64,000 bases of DNA from an uncultured Eubacteriales bacterium (GTDB lineage Bacteria; Bacillota; Clostridia; Christensenellales; Aristaeellaceae): assembly GCA_900542395.1 (NCBI GenBank), contig UQNM01000001.1, forward strand, positions 1 to 64,000, written 5' to 3'. Below are positions 18,165 through 26,989 of this stretch, one piece after another. A program made the translations under genes and the position numbers. The notes under the pieces are model-generated. The model was not told where the DNA came from and searched no databases. It saw nothing but the letters and a program-made list of their open reading frames with translations. The stretch's first letter is position 1; every line of letters starts with the position of its first letter.

Positions 18165-19268
18165 TTATGCGTTGAACACGCGAACCGGGAGCACCAGATA
18201 CAGATAGCTGTCCCCCTCCACCGGGCAGACCACGCATGGGCTGACGTTGGAGTTGAAGCGCATCACAATCCGGTCGTCGGAAAGCGCCTTGAGCACGTCG
18301 GTGATGTAGCGCACGTTGAAGGCGATCGTCAGATCCTTGCCCTCGGTGATGACCTGCATCTTTTCCTCCATGTCGCCCGTCTCCGAGTTGGAGCTGACCT
18401 CCAGCGTCTCGCCGTCGAGCTTGAAGCAGACCAGGTTCGATTTGCCCTCGCGGGCGATCAGGCTCGCGCGGTCGATGGCGCTGCCCAGCTCGGCGCGCTC
18501 GACCGTCACGCGGGTCTGCCATTCCTCCGGCAGAATCTGGCGGTAGCGGATAAATTCGCCCTCCAGCAGGCGCGCGACCACGCGGGTCTGGCCGATGTTC
18601 ATGCGCACGTGGCTCTTGGTGAAGCACAGGGAGACGGGTTCCTCCGTATCCGCCAAAATCTTCGCAATGTCGCCCAAAACGCGGCCGCCGACGACGGCGC
18701 TGACCGGGGCGGACGGGCCGGCGACGTTCTCCTTGCGCAGCGCGAGGCGGAAGCCGTCCAGCGCGACGACGCGCATTTCGCTGGCGTTGATTTCCATCAG
18801 GCAGCCGGTCAAAATCGGACGGCTCTCATCCTGCGCGATGGCGAACAGGGTGCGGCCGATCATATCCTTGAGCGTGTTTTGGGGGAGCTCGAAGCACTCG
18901 CCCTCGACCTGCGGCAGCTCCGGGTATTCCACCGGGTCAAAGCCGTTGATCGTGGTGCGGACGCTCGCGCAGCGGATCGTCGCCTGCATCCGCTCGCCGA
19001 TGGCGATGTCGCACGGGCCGCCCGGCAGCTTGCGGATGATTTCGCAGAGCAGCTTGCCCGGCAGAACGGCGCGGCCTTCCTCGCTGAACGTCGCGGGCAG
19101 CAGGGTTTCGATGCCCAGCGCCAGATCGGTGCAGGTGAGGCGGAGCCCTTCGTCGCAGGACTCAAACAGGATGCCTTCCAAAATCGGCTTGGTGGAGCGC
19201 ACGGCCAGCGCGCGGCTGACGATGGAGAGGGCGGTATTCAGTTCGTTGGTATCGCAGATAAAACGCAT
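18165..19268 (-). CDS. dnaN: DNA polymerase III beta sliding clamp
   Basis: A 367-residue clamp. ATG 19268 follows GGAGG; a longer frame of 31 extra residues upstream is not clamp-like and runs through a non-coding box-rich region. Recognisable are the RFICDTNELNTALSIVSRAL start, the RPILTGCLMEI and LDGFRLALR segments, and the C-terminal YLVLPVRV that ends the protein-binding face. It forms the ring that tethers DNA polymerase III. It is upstream of and co-transcribed with recF. dnaA, normally just before dnaN, is about 24 kb away. Confidence 0.97.
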   Translation of the reverse strand: MRFICDTNELNTALSIVSRALAVRSTKPILEGILFESCDEGLRLTCTDLALGIETLLPATFSEEGRAVLPGKLLCEIIRKLPGGPCDIAIGERMQATIRCASVRTTINGFDPVEYPELPQVEGECFELPQNTLKDMIGRTLFAIAQDESRPILTGCLMEINASEMRVVALDGFRLALRKENVAGPSAPVSAVVGGRVLGDIAKILADTEEPVSLCFTKSHVRMNIGQTRVVARLLEGEFIRYRQILPEEWQTRVTVERAELGSAIDRASLIAREGKSNLVCFKLDGETLEVSSNSETGDMEEKMQVITEGKDLTIAFNVRYITDVLKALSDDRIVMRFNSNVSPCVVCPVEGDSYLYLVLPVRVFNA

Positions 19269-19722
19269 TTTTGACAACCTCCATGGGGTAGTAGCTGTAT
19301 ATACGTTCAGCAGCAGGAGCCGTAGAGCGGTGGATAACCGGGATAAGTGCCAAAAAGCCATACGCGGCCTGCCTTTTTTGCTGTGGATAACACTGAATAA
19401 AGCCCAAAACTATCGGCGGATTTATCCACAACGCTGTGCACAACTCGGCTCCGTCTGCCCAAAAGGGCGCTGAAACGGTATAAAAGGGCAAATTCACACC
19501 TATTCAGTATTCGCGCTGTCGGGGAAAAATCCTTCCGACGGAGGGCAAGACTTTGCCGCGCGCGTAAAAATTGAACGCGCCGCCGAACAGGGTTGAGAAA
19601 AAAGGTCGGATATGATAAACTGATAATGAAAGCGTATGTTTGATAAGCGGTGCACTTCAAAACGCAACCTCAAATAAAATTCGAATCCCCATTTTGTCAG
19701 AAGAGAAGGAAAGGCGAGAGCA
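19269..19722. other. dnaN/GntR-gene divergent intergenic region with DnaA boxes
   Basis: The 454-base gap contains TGTGGATAA at 19382-19390 and TTATCCACA at 19422-19430, with weaker copies near 19328-19336 (GGTGGATAA) and 19345-19350. The right half (19560-19720) is comparatively AT-rich. Together with the 16.9 kb cluster these boxes flank dnaN-recF on both sides, as in bipartite origins. The only promoter seen clearly is the rightward one at 19593-19621. Confidence 0.6.
19593..19621 (+). promoter_or_regulatory. Promoter of the GntR/trmO unit
   Basis: TTGAGA at 19593-19598 and TAAACT at 19616-19621 are 17 bases apart, about 100 bases upstream of the regulator start. Confidence 0.5.
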
Positions 19723-20427
19723 ATGGAAACAGTCAGAAAAACGCGGAAGCTCCCGGAGCAGGTGGCCGACAAGCTGCGGGAAATGATCATACAGGAATCG
19801 CTCAAGACGGGCGCGAAGCTCCCGGCTGAGGCGGAATTGATGGAGCGCTTCGGGGTCAGCCGCTCGACGGTGCGCGAGGCGGTCAAAATTTTGCAGACGG
19901 AGCATATCGTCGATATCCGGCAGGGGCAGGGCACGTTTTTGTGCGCCATGCCGGGGCTGGCGAGCGACCCGCTGGGGCTGCGCTTCGCCGATCAGGAGGA
20001 GCTGATCGCCCAACTGCTGGAGACGCGGCTGCTGATCGAGCCGAACGTCGCGGCGCTGGCGGCCGTCCGGCGGCAGGAAAAGCAGCTCGTCGCGATGAAG
20101 ACCCTGCTGGATAAGATGGATAACGCCTATCTGCACGGCGAGGATTACACGCCGTATGATTTCGAGTTCCACAGCATGATCGCCCAATGCACCGGCAACG
20201 ACGTGATGATGCGCCTGCTGCCGACGATTCACGAATCCATTCAGGCGGGCTATCACCACACCCGCCGCGTGGAGGGCAGCTATCAGCGCGCGAGCCAGTG
20301 CCATTTGGAGATGTACCGCGGGATTCTGGAGCACGACAGCGAGCGCGCGCGGCAGGCGGCGCAGCGGCACATGATGCAGACGATGCACGACTCCGGCGTG
20401 GAGGTTCCCTCGGTGCTGGTGAAATAA
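19723..20427 (+). CDS. GntR/FadR-family transcriptional regulator
   Basis: A 234-residue regulator. Residues about 8-75 form a winged helix with GAKLPAEAELMERFGVSRSTVREAVKIL features. Residues about 90-225 are an all-helical FCD ligand-binding domain (LLETRLLIEPNVAALAA, FHSMIAQCTGN). FCD regulators respond to organic acids or sugar acids. The kdu genes are 16 kb away, so a uronate role is only a guess. Its stop overlaps the trmO start (TAATG). Confidence 0.9.
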   Translation: METVRKTRKLPEQVADKLREMIIQESLKTGAKLPAEAELMERFGVSRSTVREAVKILQTEHIVDIRQGQGTFLCAMPGLASDPLGLRFADQEELIAQLLETRLLIEPNVAALAAVRRQEKQLVAMKTLLDKMDNAYLHGEDYTPYDFEFHSMIAQCTGNDVMMRLLPTIHESIQAGYHHTRRVEGSYQRASQCHLEMYRGILEHDSERARQAAQRHMMQTMHDSGVEVPSVLVK

Positions 20428-21107
20428 TGGAAACGATCAAAATCATCGCCCGAATCCGCAGCGACTTTCCGCAGAAATTCGGTATTCCCCGCCAGAGCGG
20501 CGTCGTGCCGGAAACGCGCGCGGAAATCGTGTTCGAAAAGCCCTATCAAAACCCGGACGCGCTGCGCGGCGTCGAGGGCTTTTCGCATCTGTGGCTGATC
20601 TGGGGCTTTTCCGCCTGCGAGCGGGATGAGTGGTCGCCGACGGTGCGCCCGCCGAGGCTAGGCGGCAACGCGCGCATGGGCGTGTTCGCCACGCGGTCGC
20701 CGTTTCGCCCCAATCCCATCGGGCTGTCGTCCGTGACGCTTGAGGAAGTGCGGCTGCACACCCCGGAGGGACCGGTGCTCGTCGTCGGCGGCGCGGATCT
20801 GATGGACGGAACGCCGATTTATGATATCAAGCCCTATCTGCCGTATGCCGACTGCCACCCGGAGGCGACGGGCGGCTTTGCGGAGGAAAAGCGGCATTAC
20901 GCGCTGGCGGTCGATTTTCCGGCGGCGCTGGAGGCGCGGATCGACCCGGCGCACCGGGCGGCGCTGCGCGGCGTGCTGGCGCACGACCCGAGACCCTCGT
21001 ACCAGAGCGACCCTGAGCGCATGTACGGCGTGGCCTTCGCGGGGAAGAACGTCAAATTTACCGTCGAGGACGGCGTGCTGACGGTGCGGAAAATCGAGAA
21101 AATATAA
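20427..21107 (+). CDS. trmO: tRNA (N6-threonylcarbamoyladenosine37-N6)-methyltransferase, TrmO/TsaA family
   Basis: A 226-residue protein of the YaeB/TsaA/TrmO family. Motifs include SHLWLIWGF, RMGVFATRSPFRPNPIGLS (the SAM-binding signature) and DIKPYLPYAD. It methylates t6A at position 37 of certain tRNAs using S-adenosylmethionine. The length is near the 235 residues of the Escherichia coli enzyme. ATG 20427 overlaps the regulator stop codon. A palindromic repeat begins ten bases after its stop. Confidence 0.9.
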   Translation: METIKIIARIRSDFPQKFGIPRQSGVVPETRAEIVFEKPYQNPDALRGVEGFSHLWLIWGFSACERDEWSPTVRPPRLGGNARMGVFATRSPFRPNPIGLSSVTLEEVRLHTPEGPVLVVGGADLMDGTPIYDIKPYLPYADCHPEATGGFAEEKRHYALAVDFPAALEARIDPAHRAALRGVLAHDPRPSYQSDPERMYGVAFAGKNVKFTVEDGVLTVRKIEKI

Positions 21108-21116
21108 TATAAAGAA

Positions 21117-21315
21117 CGAGGCTGTTAAGCTAACAAAACCGATATTTCAAGGAAAACTAAGAGTTTTTGCCCGAAGGTTTCCAAAGGGCGATGCGCCAAA
21201 CTGGCGCCGTAAACGCTCGGAAAGCCCTTTGGTGGGGCGATGGGGCAAAGCCCCATATTCTGAAAATGCTTAGTTTTTGATTCTTGAAATATCTGGATTG
21301 AGCTTGACAGCCTCG
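21117..21315. repeat. Interspersed palindromic repeat, family A copy 2
   Basis: About 200 bases framed by CGAGGCTGTTAAGCT at 21117-21131 and its near-complement AGCTTGACAGCCTCG at 21301-21315 (one mismatch). The interior matches copy 1 in reverse orientation, including TTTCCAAAGGGCG, GGAAAGCCCTTTGG and the GGGGCAAAGCCCC hairpin. It adds about 20 bases (ATGCGCCAAACTGGCGCC) absent from the other copies. It lies between convergent trmO and the MBL-fold gene. Confidence 0.88.
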
Positions 21316-21337
21316 TTTTATGTCGGCGCGTATGAAA

Positions 21338-22108
21338 TCAGGAATTTTCGTCGTCCTTCAATAAATCCTTCAGCTTCTGATCCGGCGCGGAGGCTTCGTC
21401 CTCCGGCAGATGCAGGTCGATGTGGTCGCCGGGCTGCTCCAGCGCGACGATGCGCGTCTGCGGGGTTTCCCCGGTGACGGCAAAGCGCAGCGCGACGTCC
21501 GGCCGCCCCTGAAAGTGCATCGGGATAAAGACCTTGGGCTTGACAGTCATGATGAAATAGCCCGCGCCCGCGTCGTACATGCTGCCCTGACGGGGATCGA
21601 CCGGGAAAAACGCCACGTCGATCTTCTGCTTGGGAATCGGCGCGACGCAGTCGTAGAACGCGCGCTCGGCGGATTCGATTTCCGTGACGGAGGATTCGTC
21701 CCGCCAGTGCCACAGGTTCAGGTCGCCCGCGTGGAACAGCGTGACGCCCGCAAAATCGACGCAGAACGAAACGCCATCGTCCGTCGAGCCGTAGGCGTTC
21801 ACCGTCAGCGCGCCGAATGTGCGCGCCTCGCCGGGGGACATGCGCACGCCCTTGTAGGGCTGCGGAATGTCAAACCCGAGGATATAGGTCGCGTTTTCGC
21901 CGCACAGATCGTAGATCGCCGGGGAAAAGTGATCGTCGTGGTGATGGCTGACAAACACATACAGCTTTTCAAACGCCGCGAGCGCCGCCGGATCGGGCAG
22001 AGCGCGCCGATCCGGGCCGGATTCGCTGGCGTCAAAGAGCAGGCCGGTGCCGCCGAGCGAAACGAGGAAGCCGCTTCCCCCTAAATAGTCAATCGCGATA
22101 TCCTTCAT
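21338..22108 (-). CDS. MBL-fold metallo-hydrolase
   Basis: A 256-residue metallo-beta-lactamase-fold protein. The metal site HHHDDH is at residues 55-60, with FHAGDLNLWHW and IPMHFQG supplying later His/Asp ligands. The arrangement resembles the UlaG/UPF0173 branch, hydrolases with varied or unknown substrates. A charged tail (KLKDLLKDDENS) ends the protein. The gene has its own promoter at 22144-22171 and is transcribed toward trmO. Confidence 0.85.
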   Translation of the reverse strand: MKDIAIDYLGGSGFLVSLGGTGLLFDASESGPDRRALPDPAALAAFEKLYVFVSHHHDDHFSPAIYDLCGENATYILGFDIPQPYKGVRMSPGEARTFGALTVNAYGSTDDGVSFCVDFAGVTLFHAGDLNLWHWRDESSVTEIESAERAFYDCVAPIPKQKIDVAFFPVDPRQGSMYDAGAGYFIMTVKPKVFIPMHFQGRPDVALRFAVTGETPQTRIVALEQPGDHIDLHLPEDEASAPDQKLKDLLKDDENS

Positions 22109-22143
22109 ATCGATGCGCTCCTTTCCGTATATTCGCTCCTTTC

Positions 22144-22171
22144 ATTTTATCCATTTTTTTCCACTTGTCAA
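22144..22171 (-). promoter_or_regulatory. Promoter of the MBL-fold gene
   Basis: On the minus strand, TTGACA (22171-22166) and TAAAAT (22149-22144) are separated by 16 bases, 36 bases upstream of the start codon. The remainder of the gap to 22390 shows no gene or clear structure. Confidence 0.65.
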
Positions 22172-22397
22172 TCTTTTTCACCGCTCTTTCTCCACCGATG
22201 CTCCATTAAGGCGGCAAAAACGGTTTGAAACGGGAATGGCTGCACCACTTTCTGTCAAAATTCGTCATAAAGTGTCGGAAATCGTGATTCGCGCGCACCC
22301 CGCCGCGTCCGGCGCGGCGGATGGGAGCGTTTGAAAATTGTCAGGCAAATTGTGTTTTTCGCCATGTTGACCGCGCCGAGATTTGGCGCATTTAACG

Positions 22398-22426
22398 TTG
22401 ACACATTTTGCCGCCCTCCGTATAAT
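22398..22426 (+). promoter_or_regulatory. Consensus promoter of the marR-ABC exporter operon, with possible operator
   Basis: TTGACA at 22398-22403, a 17-base spacer and TATAAT at 22421-22426 form a perfect sigma-A promoter. Immediately after it, TAACTCACAGTGTTAG (22426-22441) is a partial palindrome around CACAGTG that overlaps the transcription start. It is a plausible MarR autorepression site. The operator role is inference. Confidence 0.85.
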
Positions 22427-22457
22427 AACTCACAGTGTTAGCAAAAGGAGGGATTCT

Positions 22458-22934
22458 GTGACAGGTAACGCCGCGCTGACGGAAGAAATGACGCGCCTGC
22501 TGGATGAACACCCGCGGGAGGCGCGGGAAAACCGTTTCAGCGCAAGCCTGTGCGGCGAAATGGCCGTGATGCGGCTTTTGCATAACGGGACAAAGAAAAA
22601 AATGACGGCGGGCGAGCTGAGCAGCAGGCTGAGCATGACCACCTCGCGCGTCGCCGCCGTGCTGGGCAGCCTTGAAAAGAAGGGGCTGCTCGAGCGCGAA
22701 AACGACGCGGTTGACCGCCGCCGCGTGCTCGTCTCCCTGACGCAGGCGGGCGAGGCGCTCTGCGAAAAGCGCAAAGCGCATTTTAAGAGCAAAATCGCGC
22801 TGCTGCTGTCCATGCTGGGCGACGACGCGCCCGAATTTGTGCGGCTGCTCGGGCGGGTGTTTGAAATCACGTCGTCCGATGCGTTCAGGCGGTGCGAGTG
22901 CATTGAAGAAGATCAGGAGGGATTCAATGGCTGA
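22458..22934 (+). CDS. MarR-family transcriptional regulator
   Basis: A 158-residue winged-helix protein starting at GTG 22458 behind AAAGGAGGG. The DNA-binding part MTAGELSSRLSMTTSRVAAVLGSLEKKGLLERENDAVDRRR carries the characteristic DxRxx wing. A longer frame upstream includes the promoter and is rejected. It overlaps the first exporter gene by eight bases, so it most likely represses the ABC exporter operon and itself, as in many drug-responsive MarR-ABC units. Confidence 0.93.
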   Translation: MTGNAALTEEMTRLLDEHPREARENRFSASLCGEMAVMRLLHNGTKKKMTAGELSSRLSMTTSRVAAVLGSLEKKGLLERENDAVDRRRVLVSLTQAGEALCEKRKAHFKSKIALLLSMLGDDAPEFVRLLGRVFEITSSDAFRRCECIEEDQEGFNG

Positions 22935-24729
22935 AACAAAACCGGCCGGCGCAAAAAAGCATATCACCGGCGCGCGCATTGCGCGGGAAATCAAACAGTA
23001 TAAAAAGGACGCGCTGATTTCGCCGATGTATACCGTGTGCTGCGTCATTCTCGAAATTCTGATTCCGTATCTCACCGCGTCCATCATCGACAAGGGCATC
23101 GCCGTGGGAAACATGGCGCACGTCGCGAAGATCGGCGCGCTGATGGCGGTGATGGCGATTCTGGCGATGTTCTTCGGCGTTCGCGCGGGCGTGCACAGCG
23201 CGCGGGCGAGCACGGGGCTGGCGAGCAATCTGCGCGAATCCATGTTCGGGCGGATTCAGGCGTATTCCTTCTCCAACATCGACAAGTTCTCCACCGCAGG
23301 GCTTGTCACGCGCCTGACCACCGACGTCACCAACATCCAGAATGCCTTTCAGATGATTCTGCAAATCTGCACCCGCGCGCCGGTGACGCTGATCGTCGCG
23401 CTGTTCATGGCGTTTTCCATCAACGCGAAGCTCTCGCTCGTGTTTCTGGTCGCGATGGCGTTTCTGGGCGTGATGATCGTCGTGCTCATCCCCAAGGCGA
23501 TGAAATATTTCAAGCTGATGTTCCGCAAGTACGACGCGGTGAACGGCGTGGTGCAGGAAAACGTCGGCGCGATCCGCGTGGTCAAGGCGTTTGTCCGCGA
23601 GGATTACGAGGATGAAAAATTCTCCGGCGCGGCGAACGCGCTGTTCAAAAATTCCATCTCCGCCGAGCGCATCATCTCGTTCTCCATGCCGATCATGCAG
23701 CTCACCGTCTACGCCTGTATTCTGTCCATCAGCTGGTTCGGCGCGAAGATGATCGTGGGGCAGACCGGCCTGACCACGGGCGAACTGACCAGCCTGCTCT
23801 CCTACGTGATGAACATCCTGATGAGCCTGATGATGCTCTCCATGGTCTTTGTCATGGTCACGCAGTCCGCCGCGGCGGCGCAGCGCATCGAGGAGGTGCT
23901 CGAGGAGCAGCCGGACATCACCAGCCCGGAAAACGCGGTCAAGACCGTGAAGGACGGCTCCGTTGATTTCAGTCACGTGACGTTCGCCTATCAGCAGCGC
24001 AGCGGCAAGCCGGTGCTCAGCGATATCGACCTGCACATCCGCTCCGGCGAGACGATCGGCGTGATGGGCGGCACGGGCTCCTCGAAGTCGAGCCTCGTCA
24101 GCCTCATCTCCCGCCTGTACGACGTGACGGCGGGCGAGGTGCGCGTCGGCGGCGTGGACGTGCGCAAATACGACGTGGAGAGCCTGCGCGACGCGGTTTC
24201 CGTCGTGCTGCAAAACAACGTGCTCTTCTCCGGCACGATTTACGATAACCTCCGCTGGGGCAATGAAAACGCGACGGACGAGCAATGCCGCGAGGCCTGC
24301 CGTCTGGCCTGCGCGGACGAATTTATCGAGCGATTCCCGGAAAAATACAACACCCGCATCGAGCGCGGCGGCACGAACGTATCCGGCGGCCAGAAGCAGC
24401 GCCTGTGCATCGCCCGCGCGCTGCTCAAAAACCCGAAGGTGCTCATTCTGGATGACTCCACCAGCGCCGTCGATACCGCGACGGACGCGAAGATTCGCGA
24501 GGCCATGCGCACCCACATCCCCGGCACGACCAAGATCATCATCGCGCAGCGCATTTCCTCCATTCAGGATGCGGATCGCGTGCTCGTGCTGGACAACGGC
24601 CGGGTCAATGCGTTTGATACCCCGGAGAATCTGCTGAAGACCAACGCGATCTATCAGGAGGTCTACAACAGTCAGGCCGGAAGCGGCAGCGGCGACTTTG
24701 ACGAGGCCGCCATGAAGGGAGGCGACTGA
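22927..24729 (+). CDS. Heterodimeric ABC exporter, half-transporter with degenerate catalytic site
   Basis: A 600-residue type IV exporter half: six membrane helices (residues about 30-320) and a nucleotide-binding domain with Walker A GGTGSSKSS (about 381), signature VSGGQKQR and Walker B ILDDSTSAVD (about 506-515). The usual catalytic Glu after Walker B is Asp here, the hallmark of the inactive site in BmrC/TM287-type subunits. It pairs with the following gene, two bases away. The substrate is unknown but probably a drug or lipid-like compound. Confidence 0.93.
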   Translation: MAETKPAGAKKHITGARIAREIKQYKKDALISPMYTVCCVILEILIPYLTASIIDKGIAVGNMAHVAKIGALMAVMAILAMFFGVRAGVHSARASTGLASNLRESMFGRIQAYSFSNIDKFSTAGLVTRLTTDVTNIQNAFQMILQICTRAPVTLIVALFMAFSINAKLSLVFLVAMAFLGVMIVVLIPKAMKYFKLMFRKYDAVNGVVQENVGAIRVVKAFVREDYEDEKFSGAANALFKNSISAERIISFSMPIMQLTVYACILSISWFGAKMIVGQTGLTTGELTSLLSYVMNILMSLMMLSMVFVMVTQSAAAAQRIEEVLEEQPDITSPENAVKTVKDGSVDFSHVTFAYQQRSGKPVLSDIDLHIRSGETIGVMGGTGSSKSSLVSLISRLYDVTAGEVRVGGVDVRKYDVESLRDAVSVVLQNNVLFSGTIYDNLRWGNENATDEQCREACRLACADEFIERFPEKYNTRIERGGTNVSGGQKQRLCIARALLKNPKVLILDDSTSAVDTATDAKIREAMRTHIPGTTKIIIAQRISSIQDADRVLVLDNGRVNAFDTPENLLKTNAIYQEVYNSQAGSGSGDFDEAAMKGGD

Positions 24730-24731
24730 GC

Positions 24732-26633
24732 ATGATGGGACGAAACAGAAACGCCGGAAAGCCCGGCGCGAAGAACCCCGGCAAGACGTTTAAGCGCATC
24801 ATGGCCGAGATCATGGGTCGATATAAGCCGCACTGCGTCGCGGTCGTGCTCTGCCTGATCGTCAGCGCGGTGGCCAACGTCTACGGCACGATGTTCATGC
24901 AGCGCCTGATCGACGATTACATCACCCCGATGATCGGCCGCCCCGACCCGGATTTCGGCCCGATGGGGCGCGCCGTGCTCGGCGTCGCGCTGGTGTACCT
25001 CCTCGGCGCGTTCAGCGCGTGGCTGTACAATTACCTGATGATCTTCGTCTCGCAGGGCACGCTCAAAAACCTGCGCGTCAAGCTCTTTTCCAAGATGGAG
25101 CGCCTGCCGATCAAGTATTTTGACACGCATGCCCACGGCGATATCATGAGCGTCTACACCAACGACATCGACACCATGCGGCAGATGATTTCCCAGTCCA
25201 TGCCGCAGCTCATTTCCAGCGTCGTGACGATTGTGAGCATCGTGATCTCGATGATCATTCTCAACGTGCCGCTGCTGATCATCACGCTGTTCATGGTCGC
25301 CACGACGATGACGCTCTCCGTCAAGCGCATCAAGAGCGCCGGGCGCTTCTTCGTCGCCCAGCAGCAGGATCTGGGCAGGGTCAACGGCTATATCGAGGAG
25401 ATGATGGACGGCCAGAAGGTCGTCAAGGTCTTCTGCCACGAGGAACAGAATTTCGCGGGCTTCAAGCAGCTCAACGATTCCCTCCGCGAGAGCGCCTACA
25501 ACGCCAACCGCATCTCCAACACCATCATGCCGCTGACGATGGCGATGGGCAACCTGAGCTATGTGCTCTGCGCGGTGGTCGGCGGCCTGCTGGCCTCCGG
25601 CGGCTACCTCGGCCTGACCATCGGCACGCTGGTCTCCTTCCTGACGCTGAATAAGAGCTTTAACCAGCCGATCAATCAGGTCTCCCAGCAATCCAATTCC
25701 ATCATCATGGCGCTGGCGGGCGCGGAGCGCGTCTTTGACCTGCTGGATGAAGCGCCCGAGGTGGATGATGGCTATGTCACCCTCGTCAACGCGAAGAAGG
25801 ACGAAAACGGCGTCATCACCGAAAGCGACGGCCGCACCGGCCTCTGGGCGTGGAAGCACACGCACAAGGACACGGGCGAAACCGAGTATCGCGAGCTGAA
25901 GGGCGACATCGTGATGGATCACGTCGATTTCGGCTACAGCGACGACAAGATGGTGCTTCACGACATCAAGCTCTACGCCACGCCGGGGCAGAAGATCGCG
26001 TTCGTCGGCTCGACCGGCGCGGGCAAGACGACCATCACCAACCTGATTAACCGATTCTATGACATTCAGGATGGCAAGATCCGCTACGACGGCATCAACA
26101 TCAACAAGATCAGGAAGGACGACCTGCGCCGCTCGCTGGGCATCGTGCTTCAGGATACGCACCTGTTCACCGGCACGGTGATGGAGAATATCCGCTACGG
26201 CCGTCTGGACGCGACGGACGAGGAATGTATCGAGGCCGCCAAGCTCGCCAACGCGGACGGCTTCATCACCCGCCTGCCGGACGGCTACAACACCATGCTC
26301 AAGGGCGACGGCGGCAACCTCTCGCAGGGGCAGCGTCAGCTTCTGGCCATCGCGCGCGCGGCGGTCGCCGATCCGCCCGTGCTGATTCTCGACGAGGCGA
26401 CCAGCTCGATCGACACCCGCACCGAGGCGCTCGTTCAGGCCGGCATGGATTCCCTGATGAAGGGGCGCACCACGTTCGTCATCGCGCACCGCCTGTCCAC
26501 CGTGCGCAACAGCGACTGCATCATGGTGCTCGAACAGGGGCGCATCATCGAGCGCGGCACGCACGACGAGCTGATCGCCCAGCGCGGCAAATATTACCAG
26601 CTCTACACCGGCGATTTCGAGGAAAACGATTGA
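24732..26633 (+). CDS. Heterodimeric ABC exporter, half-transporter with canonical catalytic site
   Basis: A 633-residue exporter half. Membrane region residues about 30-340; Walker A GSTGAGKTT (about 425); signature LSQGQRQ; Walker B ILDEATSSID (about 553) with the intact catalytic Glu. A 35-residue insertion between the membrane and ATPase parts (VNAKKDENGVITESDGR and following) is typical of this BmrD-like partner. It forms a heterodimer with the preceding subunit. An intrinsic terminator follows at 26852-26881. Confidence 0.94.
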   Translation: MMGRNRNAGKPGAKNPGKTFKRIMAEIMGRYKPHCVAVVLCLIVSAVANVYGTMFMQRLIDDYITPMIGRPDPDFGPMGRAVLGVALVYLLGAFSAWLYNYLMIFVSQGTLKNLRVKLFSKMERLPIKYFDTHAHGDIMSVYTNDIDTMRQMISQSMPQLISSVVTIVSIVISMIILNVPLLIITLFMVATTMTLSVKRIKSAGRFFVAQQQDLGRVNGYIEEMMDGQKVVKVFCHEEQNFAGFKQLNDSLRESAYNANRISNTIMPLTMAMGNLSYVLCAVVGGLLASGGYLGLTIGTLVSFLTLNKSFNQPINQVSQQSNSIIMALAGAERVFDLLDEAPEVDDGYVTLVNAKKDENGVITESDGRTGLWAWKHTHKDTGETEYRELKGDIVMDHVDFGYSDDKMVLHDIKLYATPGQKIAFVGSTGAGKTTITNLINRFYDIQDGKIRYDGININKIRKDDLRRSLGIVLQDTHLFTGTVMENIRYGRLDATDEECIEAAKLANADGFITRLPDGYNTMLKGDGGNLSQGQRQLLAIARAAVADPPVLILDEATSSIDTRTEALVQAGMDSLMKGRTTFVIAHRLSTVRNSDCIMVLEQGRIIERGTHDELIAQRGKYYQLYTGDFEEND

Positions 26634-26636
26634 TAA

Positions 26637-26911
26637 TGAGGCTGTTAAGCTAATAACACCGATATTTCAAAAATAAAAATAAGTATTTTCGCCCCGAAGG
26701 TTTCCAAAGGGCGACCGGAAAGCCCTTTGGTGGGGCGATGGGGCAAAGCCCCATATCCGAAATACATGGATATTTGCTTCTTGAAATGTTCGGTCTATGC
26801 TCAATAGCTTCTTTTGAACGGAAAAGAAGCCGAAGAACGCCTGAAAGGTGTCCCCTGTGTGAAAACGCGGGGGATTTTTTTCGTTCGCCGGGATAAATTT
26901 GACAGCCTCAT
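26637..26911. repeat. Interspersed palindromic repeat, family A copy 3 (extended)
   Basis: The left end TGAGGCTGTTAAGCT starts at 26637. The core repeats the family A pattern (GGTTTCCAAAGGGCG, GGAAAGCCCTTTGG, GGGGCAAAGCCCC) in the orientation of copy 2. A degenerate right end appears at about 26770-26815. A second right end, TTTGACAGCCTCA, lies at 26898-26910, with about 90 bases including a terminator between them. The element directly follows the exporter operon. Confidence 0.75.
26852..26881 (+). terminator. Intrinsic terminator after the ABC exporter operon
   Basis: CCCCTGTGT pairs with ACGCGGGG around GAAA and is followed by a run of seven T, a standard Rho-independent signal. Confidence 0.8.
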
Positions 26912-26929
26912 GCGTTTCTATGGTATAAT
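26899..26929 (+). promoter_or_regulatory. Promoter of the FHA-rodA-pbp operon, -35 inside a repeat end
   Basis: TTGACA at 26899-26904 and TATAAT at 26924-26929 are separated by 19 bases, slightly long. The TTGACA lies in the TTGACAGCC terminal motif shared by family A repeats. The start codon of the first gene is about 60 bases downstream. Confidence 0.6.
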
Positions 26930-26989
26930 CGGAGGGAAGATTTTCCCGCCGAGGCCGTCTGCCCGGCGGCAGGCAGGAGGCTGGCACGA

